Source: Batkoa obscura
Lineage: Eukaryota > Entomophthoromycota > Entomophthoromycetes > Entomophthorales > Batkoaceae
Direction of reading: 5' to 3'
DNA length: 64,000 nt
Assembly: GCA_030770535.1 (NCBI GenBank)
Contig: JASVEC010000038.1
Span: forward strand, 186,001-250,000
Part shown: piece by piece, positions 32,408 to 43,311 of the stretch
Numbering within the stretch: position 1 is the stretch's first letter
Layout of the letters: each line of letters starts with the position of its first letter
Position numbers and translations under genes: made by a program
Notes under the pieces: model-generated
The model's database searches: none
The model's input: only the letters and a program-made list of their open reading frames with translations
Told to the model about the DNA's origin: nothing

Positions 32408-34766
32408 TTACTGGTTCCCATTCTGGCTTCCATTAGCCCTAGTCTTAAGCTTACGTTCACGCTCTTCTTGCTGTTCTTTAATCTTTTTATGCACTAAACA
32501 ATTTGGTTTAGTACACGGGGTAGGGGACATAGCATGACGACGTACATGTTCACGTATGGGGATTTTATTACCTGATTTAATCAACAACTCATCTTGTTTA
32601 GCCTGAGCTGCTTGTGCTTTTAGAATTTGAGAAGCAGTTGGTCTCATCAGTGAAGCCATACCACTTGGTCTTGGTCGTGTAGATATAGGCTTAGTTAAAT
32701 CAACCGACTGAGATGGGGTTCTTTTAGGTTTAGGTTCAGAGACGCCTTTTTCAAGTCCTTTGGACTTCAGATTAATACTAGCCGATTTTAAATGGCCTCT
32801 TAAAGGGCGAGATGAAGGCCCTGGTGCAGAAGCAGCAGAAGTGACAGAAGTTTCAGATTTTGGTGATGTAATTTCAGAGCCAGCTTTCAATAAATCAGAA
32901 TAATTCAATTCATTAAGATCAACTCCAGAGTCACTTTGTACCTTTGCAATATCAAGATCTTTAATCCATCTAATAATATAGATTAAAAATTTTGAAAAAG
33001 AATATAAAAACTCTTACTGTGGGGCTTCAGGGATCGAATTTATTGCTTTTTCAATATCAAATTGTTTCTTTTCTTCCTCAAATTGTTGTTTTTCTTTAAG
33101 GAATTGGCTACGATCATATCCCAATGCTACTGCTGCTTCTGTAAGTTTTTTACGATTTTGTTCTAATTCTTGTCGTTGATCATCAATCTTTTTTTGTGCT
33201 TCTTCAATTTCCGGAGCAGTAATATCAGGTCTATTGAAAAAATGTTATTATTCATAGATGAAAAACAAAGATAAAAATACGTTGAAAGTTCGATTTGACG
33301 AAGTTGGTTATCAAAAATAGTTTTATCTAAAAGCTCTTGTAAACTGGAAATAGTTTGTCTATACTCAGCTTAAAATGATATTAACTTTAACCAATTTAAA
33401 ACAATAGAATAAACTTACTAATTTTAGCTTTTAACTTTGTTGACTCTTCCGCTTGAAAGCGTAACTCTTTAGTCAGCGCTTGGATCTTTTCCAAATCTTC
33501 TTTTGAAGAACCTTGAATCTTAACTTCACTCTCCGTCGTCTGTGTGGTCATATCAAACATTTCACTTTTAGCACTAGGCTTTGATTTTTCCTGTAAATTT
33601 TTCCAAATTTCACTTAATAAATCCAATATTTTTTTAATACTATTTTCAATCTTCGTTTTGTCTCCTTCAATGCCAAGATTATAATTATCTAAGCTGGGAT
33701 ATACTGTAGCATTATTAGCTTCTTGTTTCTTAATGATCTCTTTAAGTCCATTAAAAAATTCTTTAATTATATCGATTAGTTTTAGGTTCTCATTGACAAG
33801 TGTTTCCTCTCTTATACTATAATTTTTAACTAACTCAGTATAATAATCTTCTTCCTAAAATAATAAGTTATAAGGATGATACTCACGATATTATTACCTC
33901 AGAGCTAGGGTGTGTAATATTTGAAAGTAACCCTGGATTCATTATACTTAAATCCACTTTATTCACCTTATATTTATCATTAATTATCTTTTGTACCTTT
34001 TCTTTTAATCTTGTAGTGTCCACTTCTTTCTTTCTCAAATCATGCTAACAAACTCATTAAGTTAAATTATTATTTAACATAAAAAAATGAAACTTACAGC
34101 AAACTGGTTTAATGCATGTAAATGATTTACTTTAAGTTGTCTAATTTCTTCAGTTATCTGTTTATGTTTTATTTGTTTTTGTTTAACTTCTTTGGTCATA
34201 GAGCTAAAAAAATTAAGCCTTAATTCAACCATATAACTAGTCAATTTACCTCTTTTCAACTGTCAAATCATGGATCTCCCTATCTTTACTTTCAATCTTT
34301 GCTTTCAATCGCTCCTAAAGTTGACTATTAGCATCCGCCACCTAATTTTAATATAAAATAAAAATTACTGAATAAGCCACTGCACTATCATAATCTGATT
34401 CGATATTTCGATACCTTATTTGAAAGTCTTGATTAAACCTACTATTTTTCTACTTTTAATTTAGCATTATATTTGAAAATAAAATTATGTTACTTGTGCT
34501 TTATCCAACAATGAAAAAAAGGCAGTAATTATCGATTGTGTCTGTTTGTCTTCAGCAGGTAAAGTTATTGATGATATACCAATATTGTTCAATTCATAGT
34601 TTAAGTGCTTCAAGGCAGAGTTCACATTAGACTCATTATAAAAATCACTAATTTTTTAACTTATAGTTTTAGTAAAGTCCAAAATAATTTACTTTGTTGA
34701 CAGTGGGTTATAATCGAGGTTTTCTTCGCTCTTTATGTATATTTTACTTATATTATAATCATCCAT
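32408..34766 (-). CDS. SSX2IP/ADIP homologue (fission yeast Msd1-type microtubule-anchoring protein)
   Basis: Multi-exon coiled-coil protein of roughly 550-600 aa, starting MDDYNISKIYIKSEENLDYN at 34766. Four blocks match vertebrate SSX2IP in order: DFYNESNVNSALKHLNYELN (vertebrate F-C-T-E-E-N-V-E-E-C-V-x-Y-L-N-Q-E-L); HDLRKKEVDTTRLKEKVQKI; YYTELVKNYSIREETLVNEN followed by LKL; and QNRKKLTEAAVALGYDRSQF followed by LKEK (vertebrate F-T-E-A-A-I-R-L-G). The tail, from NYSDLLKAGSEI, is Ser/Pro/Lys-rich and ends with a Cys pair (PTPCTKPNCLVHKKI). SSX2IP/Msd1 anchors microtubule minus ends at centrosomes or spindle pole bodies with WDR8 (family knowledge). Exon borders were not all fixed, but the order and conservation are convincing. 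Confidence 0.85.
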
Positions 34767-35366
34767 CCTTTAATTTAAAAAATGAAAGTAAACTTTATCA
34801 TTTTTAATTTTATAATAATTTGATCCAAAAACGTGATTTAAATGGATTAAAATTACTCGATTTAGAAAAATAGTAAAAACAATTTAATACATATAAAAAA
34901 ATTAAATGATACCATTATGTATTACTTTTAAATATTTTTTATAGAAATAGTAATTAGTGGTAGTTTTTATAATATAATATGAAGTAGAATAATAGTAAAT
35001 TTACAATACAAATATAGACTTAAAAAATAGCTCCGTATTAATGTTTCAACGATTTGGTTTGATTTTAAATTAATAACATTAATATTACCGACGAAAGGAA
35101 AGTGAATTTGTTATGAATATAAATAGTTAGCAGCTGTAAACAGTAGTATAAAAACATAATTTAACTAATACTTTATTACTATTTACTTCTTTTTATCAGC
35201 TTAAACAAGATAATACTAATTTCAAATTCAGTATTTAAAATCAAGCTTTAAATCTTAATTCAAAGTAATAAATAGACACTAAAAACATACTGATGAATAA
35301 AATTACAACTATTCAATCACTTAAACTTACTTTTAATTTTCTATTGGACTAATTTATGTTAAATAG
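34767..35366. other. intergenic, nothing recognised
   Basis: About 0.6 kb upstream of the SSX2IP gene and downstream of the CIA1 stop. AT-rich, nothing supported. Confidence 0.5.
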
Positions 35367-36730
35367 CTATGTTTTGACCTCCCATATCTTAACTAAATTA
35401 TCATCTCCAGCCGAAGCAAAATAATTAGAATCATGTAAATTCCACGCTACTGAATTGATGTCCGAGATACCATGTGCTGATTCAATATGGGAAGTCATTA
35501 TATAATTGACTTGACCATTCTAATAAAAAAGATCAGTAACTACCTCATAAATATATCAAAATCCTTACTTCATTTTGGTTCTCAAACAATCTGATACTAT
35601 TATCTCCACTACCAATCAATATTTTACCAAACTCTTCATTTTTAGCCCATGAAACTGTATAAATACTTCTTTCAGCTGCATTTTCAATTACTTGTACACA
35701 TTCCCATCTCTCTCTTCTTGAGCTTACTATTTATAAATTAAATATCTACTTTTTTAACAATAAAATATTAATTACCTTGTACTCTATGCCATATTCTAAC
35801 ACTTTTATCTTCACTAACAGAAACTAAAATACTTGTCAACAACTTAATTCAATCTACTTATTAAGCCTACCTAAATGAGAACCATGCTGATTAAAATCAA
35901 TAGCCCAAACTGTTGACTCGTGACCTTCTAAAGTAGCTACACATGTCCAATCATCATCATCTTCTCTACATATTTTAATAGTATCATCATAGCTAGCTGA
36001 AGCTAATAACTATTTCTTCTGTTAATAACTATCTCTATTTTAAATCTGATAAAATCTTACATCGATCTGTGGATGCCAAACAATCATTTTGACATCCTGA
36101 GTATGTTCTTGTAATACTCCTAAACACTCAAAATCACCATCTGGTCCAACTATAGTTCATTATTAATTGATTAATTGAAAAAAATCAATCACTTCCAATT
36201 TATTCTTACCTTCCCAAATCCAAATACTTTTATCTCTAGAACAAGTAGCTAATAATTTACCATTCCTTGAATAAGCTACTCCTTTGACTTCATTTTCATG
36301 ACCTTCTAAAGTAACAATACATCCATATTCTATTTTAGAAAAATAATTAAAGTTAAACCTCTTTATAATAAATAAAAGTTATTCATTACGTTCATTGTAT
36401 TCTTTTTCCCAAACCAATGTCATCGAGTCAAACCCAGCAGAAGCCATCTCATCTTTAACTGGTGATACAGCTACACTTCTTATTGTTCTACTATGACCGC
36501 CATCAAGTACATTACTACATATCCAATTACCAGCCATATTTTGTTTCCAAATTCTAACTGTTTTATCGCCACTACATGATACTAACTGATTATTATGTCT
36601 TGGATTCCATGTGACACACCAAACACGATCCAGATGTCCTAATAAATTGACATAAGTTTTAAGTGCTATTGACGGTAACTTACAAAATACCTTCTAAGGT
36701 TGCTATTGGTAAAATCTTAGTAGAATTCAT
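35367..36730 (-). CDS. CIA1: CIA1/CIAO1 WD40 protein of cytosolic Fe-S assembly
   Basis: Seven-bladed WD40 protein of about 370 aa split by several introns of about 45-55 nt. Start [14 protein letters not shown]. Blades: [140 protein letters not shown], ending WEVKT. The GH-x-x-R-V-W start, H-x-x-D-V-K-M-x-x-W-H-P and [20 protein letters not shown] are CIA1/CIAO1 hallmarks. CIA1 with MMS19 and CIA2 delivers Fe-S clusters to nuclear and cytosolic apoproteins. Essential housekeeping gene; proximity to the MCO genes does not imply a shared iron role. Confidence 0.93.
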
Positions 36731-36945
36731 TTGTTTTTTTAAATTGATAATAGAATATACTAATTAACATTCTATTTGTGTTGGATTATCTGTTATCTTA
36801 ATCAGTAGATTGATTGGTTTTATTGGCTCATTTCGAAAATATAAATTAATGATAAGATGACGAAAAATTGGGCAAAGCTCCAATTTTTATCTTACCCAGT
36901 TTTATTTTTTGAAATCCTGAACTTTAGTTTACTGAAACAATAGCT

Positions 36946-37046
36946 AATATGTATTCTTTTGTTTAAGGATCTTACTAGCAATCTTTTCACTCAAATAGCG
37001 CTTAAAAAATGGAAAAAGTAATGAAATCAAAAAAAACATTCCCCAG
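36946..37046. repeat. MITE-like dispersed element, copy 5 (inverted)
   Basis: Orientation of copy 4: aatatgtattcttttgttta, core cactcaaatagcgcttaaaa, then aatggaaaaagtaatgaaat and aaaaaacattcccc. It lies between CIA1 and MCO3. Confidence 0.75.
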
Positions 37047-37605
37047 ATTTTAAAAGATGAATATAGAGTAAAAAGTATGAGATGTTATTTCATATTATTA
37101 TAGGTTTGTTTAAAGATAAAGATACTAATTTTTTATAGGTCAACTACAAAAGCTATCATGCTATTCTAGTGGAGTTTTGGTGCAATGAGAAATACATAGA
37201 AGTCCTTTTGAAAAGAACTATAGCTAGCTATACGTGGTCTGTTAGATCTGTTTTAAAACATTTTCTCTAAATTCAATTAATTTTATCTAAAAAATGAAAA
37301 ATATGCATCAAATTGTATAAACAAAAAATGTGTGTTTAAAAGTTGTAATATAATAAAAAAGAAATATGATAGTACAATTAAAGAAAGTAATATTAAATTT
37401 TATCTTTGAAAACGTTTTTTCAATACTATATAATAAATTAATACATCCCAAAATTTATTTTATTAAATCATGAAAAAGTAGTAATCAATAAACCATTTTT
37501 TAATATTATAATTTCAATAGCTTATTTTAAAAAATTATTCATAAGGATAATCAAGTCAGTGTTAATCTGAGATTTACCGAAATTAATAAAAAAATAAAGT
37601 CCAAA

Positions 37606-37615
37606 GTATATAAGC
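37606..37615 (+). promoter_or_regulatory. TATA box of MCO3
   Basis: gtatataagc lies about 40 bp before the ATG at 37648. The same ten bases occur at the same distance on the minus strand before MCO4. Confidence 0.6.
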
Positions 37616-37647
37616 CGAAATAATAGTTATTGACTAGCTACTTTAAA

Positions 37648-39456
37648 ATGTTATTAAAATTAATTGTACTTTTGACTAAGCTATTAATTATTTCTTGCAA
37701 TCAATCACTATTTAACATTCCCAAAACAAACTATTATAAGTGGACAGTAGCAGAAGAGAGTATAGTTAGCTGGGATAAAGACATAAAGTTGATAACAATT
37801 AATGGTAGGTTTCCAGGACCAAAGATAGAAGTCAATAGTTATGACACTATCATCGTTGATGTAACAAATAACTTAGATCGTGATTTAACAATACATTGGC
37901 ATGGTATGTTACAAAAAGGCACTGTAATATCAGATGGGGTACCTTATGTGACACAGGATCCGATTAAACCTAACCAATCTTACCGTTATGAGTATCATGT
38001 CACAGATCAAGCTGGTACTTGGTATTATCATGCTCATACTGGATTAGACTCTGAACAATTATTCGGACCATTAATAGTTCGTGATCAACCACACATTTAT
38101 AATGATCTAATTAGCTATGATAATCAATTTAGTTACGACGAAGAAAGAATAATTGTATTATCAGAAATGAGAATAAAATCATCAGTTGCGATGGTTCAAG
38201 GACTAAAGAGTACTCCATTTAAATGGGTTGGTAATCCAGATTATATATTAACAAATGGAAAATCGTTTAATTATAACAATAACACTAATCACACAATTAT
38301 TGGGAAAAACAAGTTTAATGATAGATATCAGGTTATCAAAGTTGAAAAAAATAGGAGATATAGAATAAGGATTATTGGAGCATTAGAAGTTATGTCAATA
38401 GCTTTTATTATACCAAATCATAAAATAACTTTAATTGAAGTGGAAGGTACATATATTGAACCTTATCAAGTAAGTGAAGTACAAATTAATCCTGGACAGA
38501 GGGTATCGATAATTCTAGAAACAGATCAAGCTGTAGACAACTATATGATGTGTGCCAAATCACTTGGATCGAAAGATAGTACTTGTGATAGTGGTTTATC
38601 TATTTTACATTATAAAGGAGCAAAAGATTATAAGGAACTACAAACAACATTTTACGATAAAGTGTATAAAGCGCCTCCCATCACAAGATATGAAAAGGAT
38701 TATTCTACCAGTAAGTGGTATTTAAAAAGAAAGTTAAAGCATTTTTACAATGTACCTTTAAAAGTCAATAAAAATATTTATTTCAAAGTAGCTGAAGCAA
38801 GCGATGTTAATAAAGCTATTTATTTTACAATGGATGGAAAAAGGGTATCAAAAGATAATAGTACTTTATGGACTGAAGTAGTAGATAAAACGTATGTACC
38901 ATATCAAGAAAATTCACAAGGAATCGTAGATATCAGGGAAGGTGATAGTGTACAGATAGTTATTGAACACTTTGCTATGCGTAATAATAGTACAACTTGT
39001 ATTATTCATCCATGGCATTTACATGGTCATTCATATTATGTTGTTGGTTATGGAAAAGATGGGTTTACAGCCAATAATCAAAAAGAAATTGAAGAAAATT
39101 TAAGATACAATGATAAAATCCCAATTTTAAGAGATACCTTTGTACATTACCCAGATATTGTAGATCAGAGTCAATTACAAGCTAAAGCATTTAATTTAAG
39201 ATTACCTCATTTAAGGATTGGGTTTTCAGAAAGACAGAATTTCAATAAGGTTTTACCAAATATTAATATTCAAGAGAATCCAGAACAATATGTCTCTTGC
39301 GGTTGGTATGCAATTCGATTCATCGCTAATAATCCAGGATCTTGGTATATGCATTGTCATATTACGCCTCATTTACTTATGGGAAAGTATCATATTATTA
39401 ATGAGTTACCTAAAAGTTATTATATAAATAAGCACAAACAGAAATGGAAGAGATAA
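37648..39456 (+). CDS. multicopper oxidase 3 (laccase/ascorbate-oxidase-like), secreted
   Basis: Single exon, 602 aa from the ATG at 37648. The open frame extends 18 bp upstream but without an ATG. Signal peptide MLLKLIVLLTKLLIISC. Copper motifs HWHGMLQ, WYYHAHTGLD, HPWHLHGHS and HCHITPHLLMGKYH are all intact. The central 1.24 kb (37746-38981) appears identical to MCO2, while the signal peptide and the last 155 codons are distinct (KDGFTANNQKEIEENLRYND; FSERQNFNKVLPNINIQENP). This is the pattern of recent gene conversion between older paralogues. It ends with a basic tail, HKQKWKR. Confidence 0.92.
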   Translation: MLLKLIVLLTKLLIISCNQSLFNIPKTNYYKWTVAEESIVSWDKDIKLITINGRFPGPKIEVNSYDTIIVDVTNNLDRDLTIHWHGMLQKGTVISDGVPYVTQDPIKPNQSYRYEYHVTDQAGTWYYHAHTGLDSEQLFGPLIVRDQPHIYNDLISYDNQFSYDEERIIVLSEMRIKSSVAMVQGLKSTPFKWVGNPDYILTNGKSFNYNNNTNHTIIGKNKFNDRYQVIKVEKNRRYRIRIIGALEVMSIAFIIPNHKITLIEVEGTYIEPYQVSEVQINPGQRVSIILETDQAVDNYMMCAKSLGSKDSTCDSGLSILHYKGAKDYKELQTTFYDKVYKAPPITRYEKDYSTSKWYLKRKLKHFYNVPLKVNKNIYFKVAEASDVNKAIYFTMDGKRVSKDNSTLWTEVVDKTYVPYQENSQGIVDIREGDSVQIVIEHFAMRNNSTTCIIHPWHLHGHSYYVVGYGKDGFTANNQKEIEENLRYNDKIPILRDTFVHYPDIVDQSQLQAKAFNLRLPHLRIGFSERQNFNKVLPNINIQENPEQYVSCGWYAIRFIANNPGSWYMHCHITPHLLMGKYHIINELPKSYYINKHKQKWKR

Positions 39457-40476
39457 AGCCTTTTTATGTTAAATCGTTTTTGATTATAATTTTAATTATT
39501 ATAACTTATCTATTATATTTATAGCTGTTGGTTTATTTATTAGAATAAATTCTTAATCTAGTGTTTATTTATAAGTACATAAAAATTATAAAAATTGAAA
39601 ACTTTATATCTAAAAGAAAATTACAACTAAAATATTTTATTTTTAGATAATAAAGTCACTAAATAATTGACAAAGGATACTAAACTTAGTAACTAGAATA
39701 CTAATAAAGTCCATATTTGTAAAATCTAAAAAAATATTTTAAAAAATGGAATATTGGAAGGTTCTTTGTAAAATAGTTTAAATTCTTTAAAACCATATTA
39801 AATTATAATGAAATGACATTAAGTAACCTAAATTTAAATGACTTTCAATTTCTCAGTTTTATAATTCATTATAATGTATATATATTACTATATTTCAATA
39901 AAATCAATCTAATCCATTTAGCATATTATATAATCTACTCTAGAAAAGGGCCTAGAAATGTTGTTATATTGATCAAAAATTAAACTTTTCATATCTATAT
40001 TCACATTTAAAAGAGTTAGCAGTATACTATCAAACTAAAAAGAAGCATTAATAACTTATCAAACTAAAACTATTTTAAATCATAAAAAACGAAATTATTT
40101 TAAACTCTTATTATTGAGATTAAAAAACTAAATTGCTTTTTTATATTATTAATATATATATAATATAATAATCTTAATAATAAATCATTCTTATTTTTTA
40201 AAACTTGACATAATCTATAGAACATAATAGCTTTTTGATTATGTCACTTTAAGTAAAAATTCCAATAATGAGTTTATTAATTTGATTAACAAAAAAGTAA
40301 GAAACCAGATTTAACCAAAAATTCAAACCTATTTTTAACATAATATAAAAAGAAGGGAGTTAATAAGGGATGATTTCAAACTTCGTCATCAAAAAAGTGG
40401 GTTATGTGGATGAGAATAAAGTATATAAACATAAATAATGACAAAAAGAGAATAAAGAATTTAAAAATAATCAAAA
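39457..40476. other. intergenic, nothing recognised
   Basis: 1.0 kb of AT-rich sequence between MCO3 and the glutamate decarboxylase gene. A TATA-like agtatataaaca near 40420 probably serves the latter. No other feature supported. Confidence 0.5.
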
Positions 40477-42153
40477 ATGCCATTAGCAGGTCAAGTGAAA
40501 GCGGATGAAGTCTTAGAAAAAGCTCGTGAAAAGCGAGTTGTTGATAAAGGATCAAAGTTGCAAAACTTTGCCTATGCTTCTCGTTATCAAGCTCGAGAGA
40601 TCCCTAAATTCAGGATGCCCGAGGAGGGAGTCGATCCTAAAGCAGCTTATCGTATTGTTCATGATGAAATGATGTTGGATGGTAAACCAGAATTAAATTG
40701 TGCTACTTTTTTAACGGGATGGATGGAACCTGAAGCGGATCAATTAATTCAAGAAAATATCAATAAGAATTTTGTAGATGCTGATGGTTTTCCTTCTTCT
40801 ATGATCTTACATGAACGTTGTATCTCCATGTTAGCTAATTTATGGAAAGTTCCTAATGGTAGTCAAGCTATTGGTACTGTATGTGGTGGTTCGAGCGAAG
40901 GTGTTATCCTTGGTGGTTTAGCTATGAAATGGGCTTGGAAGCAAAGAATGAAAGATGCTGGTAAAGATGTTTCAAAACCTAATGTAGTATTTGGTGCTAA
41001 TGCTCATGCTTGTATTGAGAAATTTGCTCGTTTCTTTGATGTTGAAGCACGTATTGTACCAGTTAAAAAGGAACATAACTTTGTGATGAATGCTAAAGAT
41101 TGTATTAAATTTATTGATGAAAATACTATTGGTGTTTATTCTATTTTAGGTTCCACCTATACTGGTCATTATGAAGATGTAGAAGCTCTTTCTAAAGAAT
41201 TAGATGATTATGAAAAGAAAACTGGTATTCATGTACCTATTCACGTTGATGGCGCTTCTGGTGCTTTTGTTGCTCCATTTGCTACACCAGATCTTAAATG
41301 GAGTTTTGATCTCCCAAGGGTAGTTAGTATCAATGCCTCTGGTCATAAATATGGTTTAGTTTATGCTGGATTAGGATGGGTTGTATGGAAAAATAAAGAT
41401 CTTTTACACAAAGATCTTATTTTTGAAATGCACTATTTAGGTGTAACTGAATACTCCTTTTCTCTCAACTTTTCAAGACCTTCCTCTCATTTAATTGCTC
41501 AATATTATAACTTTATTCGTTTAGGTAAAGAAGGATATAAAAGAATCATGTTAGATAATTTACATAATGCTCGTTATTTATCTCGTGCCCTTGAACAATC
41601 TGGATATTTCTCTGTTGTATCTGATGTCCATCGTTTAAAAGGAAAACATGGTATTGAAGCTGAAAATGATACTAAGTCTTATAAAATTGAGCAATTGAAT
41701 GTTGGTTTACCATTGGTAGCTTTTAAGCTCTCTGAAAATTTTTTAAAGGAATTCCCACATATTTCAGTATCAGATGTATCTGGATTAGCACGTACTAAAG
41801 GTTGGCTTATTCCGAATTATAATTTACCAAAAGATTGTGAAGATACTAAAATATTAAGAATAGTGGTTAAAGAATCTTTTTCTGAAGAAATAATTGATCG
41901 ATTAGTTGAAGACATTATTGCAGCTGTCAATACTTTACAAGTGAAATGTGCTAACGGTAATGGTTTAATTGCTACTAATCAATCAGGTCATCCATCAGAT
42001 TCAATTTTTGAAATTATGGGTGAAATGTCCAATGATTCTCCATTTTTAACTAAAAAATTTGAAGTTAGTGCAAGCAAACGTAAAGCAAGTAAAAAATCCA
42101 ATGATGAGAAGCCTAAACCTAAACGTAGCAATACATTTTCATCGGTTTGTTAA
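40477..42153 (+). CDS. GAD1: glutamate decarboxylase
   Basis: Single exon, 558 aa, class II PLP decarboxylase. FLTGWMEPEADQLIQENINK, GTVCGGSSEGVILGGLAMKW and HVDGASGAFVAPFATPDLKW are conserved, and the PLP-binding Lys lies in SINASGHKYGLVYAGLGWVV. YLGVTEYSFSLNFSRPSS is the substrate loop. It converts glutamate to GABA and CO2, and feeds the GABA shunt and stress tolerance in fungi. The C-terminus is Lys/Ser-rich (KRKASKKSNDEKPKPKRSN) and might bind a regulator, but I see no clear calmodulin site. Codon choice looks more GC-tolerant than neighbours, consistent with good expression. Complete. Confidence 0.96.
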   Translation: MPLAGQVKADEVLEKAREKRVVDKGSKLQNFAYASRYQAREIPKFRMPEEGVDPKAAYRIVHDEMMLDGKPELNCATFLTGWMEPEADQLIQENINKNFVDADGFPSSMILHERCISMLANLWKVPNGSQAIGTVCGGSSEGVILGGLAMKWAWKQRMKDAGKDVSKPNVVFGANAHACIEKFARFFDVEARIVPVKKEHNFVMNAKDCIKFIDENTIGVYSILGSTYTGHYEDVEALSKELDDYEKKTGIHVPIHVDGASGAFVAPFATPDLKWSFDLPRVVSINASGHKYGLVYAGLGWVVWKNKDLLHKDLIFEMHYLGVTEYSFSLNFSRPSSHLIAQYYNFIRLGKEGYKRIMLDNLHNARYLSRALEQSGYFSVVSDVHRLKGKHGIEAENDTKSYKIEQLNVGLPLVAFKLSENFLKEFPHISVSDVSGLARTKGWLIPNYNLPKDCEDTKILRIVVKESFSEEIIDRLVEDIIAAVNTLQVKCANGNGLIATNQSGHPSDSIFEIMGEMSNDSPFLTKKFEVSASKRKASKKSNDEKPKPKRSNTFSSVC

Positions 42154-42253
42154 ATTATATGCTTTTATTTAAAATAAATAAGAGAAGCTTTTATTTAAAA
42201 AATTACCATTTTTGGGATTTTCTTGAAATTCAAATTTAAATATAAGTTGAATT

Positions 42254-42305
42254 CTTTTTTCTTTTTTCTTTTTTCTTTTTTCTTTTCTCTTTTCTTTCTT
42301 TCTTC
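42254..42305. promoter_or_regulatory. polypyrimidine (TTTTTC)n tract before the FSH1-type gene
   Basis: Repeats of ttttct/ttttttc on the plus strand end about 10 bp before the ATG at 42314. Long pyrimidine tracts directly before fungal start codons often mark the core promoter or 5' UTR. It is also a simple repeat. Confidence 0.5.
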
Positions 42306-42313
42306 TAAAAAAA

Positions 42314-43311
42314 ATGAGAATCTTATGTTTACCAGGTCATGCACAAAGTAAACAACAATTTCAAAGTAATAATTTAGGGGTGTTTCATTATTTTAAAGAA
42401 AAAGAAATAGAATATGGTAATATTTAATAATATAATAAATTAAAATTTTATTTAATTCATATTATTCTAGATATCTTACAACCTTATCACCCTAATTTTA
42501 ATGGTAATTTGGTTTTAGTTGAATTTTAATAATATTAAATTGATATTTAATTTATTTAATTTATTTAATTTATTTAATCTTATTAGGGTAAACTTTAATA
42601 TTAACTAATATTAAAGATAATTAATTATCAACTCATTCTATTATTAAACTCTTTAGAGAAAATAGTTATACATGGTATTATCAATTAAAAGATCAATCTG
42701 AATTATTAAATACTACAAAACAACAGTCAATAAATTATATATTAAATTATTTGAATGAACAAGTAATTTACTTTATAAAAATACAAGATAGTTGTAACAA
42801 ATATTAATTTTTTATTAAGCCCTCATTTGATGCCATATTAGCATTTTCACAAGGTAAATTATTAATTATTAAAATATTAAAAATACAATTTTATATTCCT
42901 ACTAATAACATTAATAAGGTGGTGCTATGTTGAGTATTTTAAGCAACTTCATTCAATACTCAAAACAAAGTATTCATGAAGCTTTAATACAAGATTTAAA
43001 GATTAATAACAAATTAACTTGGAAGTTAATTTTCTGTGGTAGTTATTTACCCGATCATTTAACAGTAATTAAACCTTTAAATTATCAAACATTACATATA
43101 ATAGGTCAATCAGATACTATTATTTTACCAGGTAAATAATTATAATATTAACAAATAAATTAAATAAATAAATTAAATATTAATAATAGAAAGATCTTTA
43201 ATTTTAAGTCAACAATATATAAATTCTCAAGTACTTTATCATAATGGTAGTCATTCTATCCCCTATCAATCTAATGAATTACATCAATTATATAATTTTT
43301 TATTAATTTAA
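42314..43311 (+). CDS. FSH1-family serine hydrolase
   Basis: Several short exons, about 220-240 aa. Exon 1: MRILCLPGHAQSKQQFQSNN. Later exons: SYTWYYQLKDQSELL, SINYILNYLNEQ, then FDAILAFSQGGAMLSILSNF carrying the nucleophile elbow G/A-F-S-Q-G. WKLIFCGSYLPDHLTVIKPL and LHIIGQSDTIILP supply the acid (Asp), and VLYHNGSHSIPYQ supplies the His (usual form H-x-G-G-H-x-I/V-P). The family (yeast Fsh1-3, human OVCA2) comprises small alpha/beta hydrolases of uncertain substrate. The join between exons at 42480-42660 is not settled. The stop codon overlaps that of the convergent Src1-like gene. Confidence 0.8.

Noticed and set aside
37630-37647. Upstream extension of MCO3 by six codons
   Set aside because: It would require a TTG start; the ATG at 37648 begins a good signal peptide with a TATA box 40 bp upstream.
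25492-39456. MCO genes plus CIA1 and TMEM14 as an iron-metabolism gene cluster
   Set aside because: CIA1 and TMEM14 are housekeeping genes, no permease (Ftr1) is present, and the MCOs lack a Fet3-like membrane anchor. The link is positional only.
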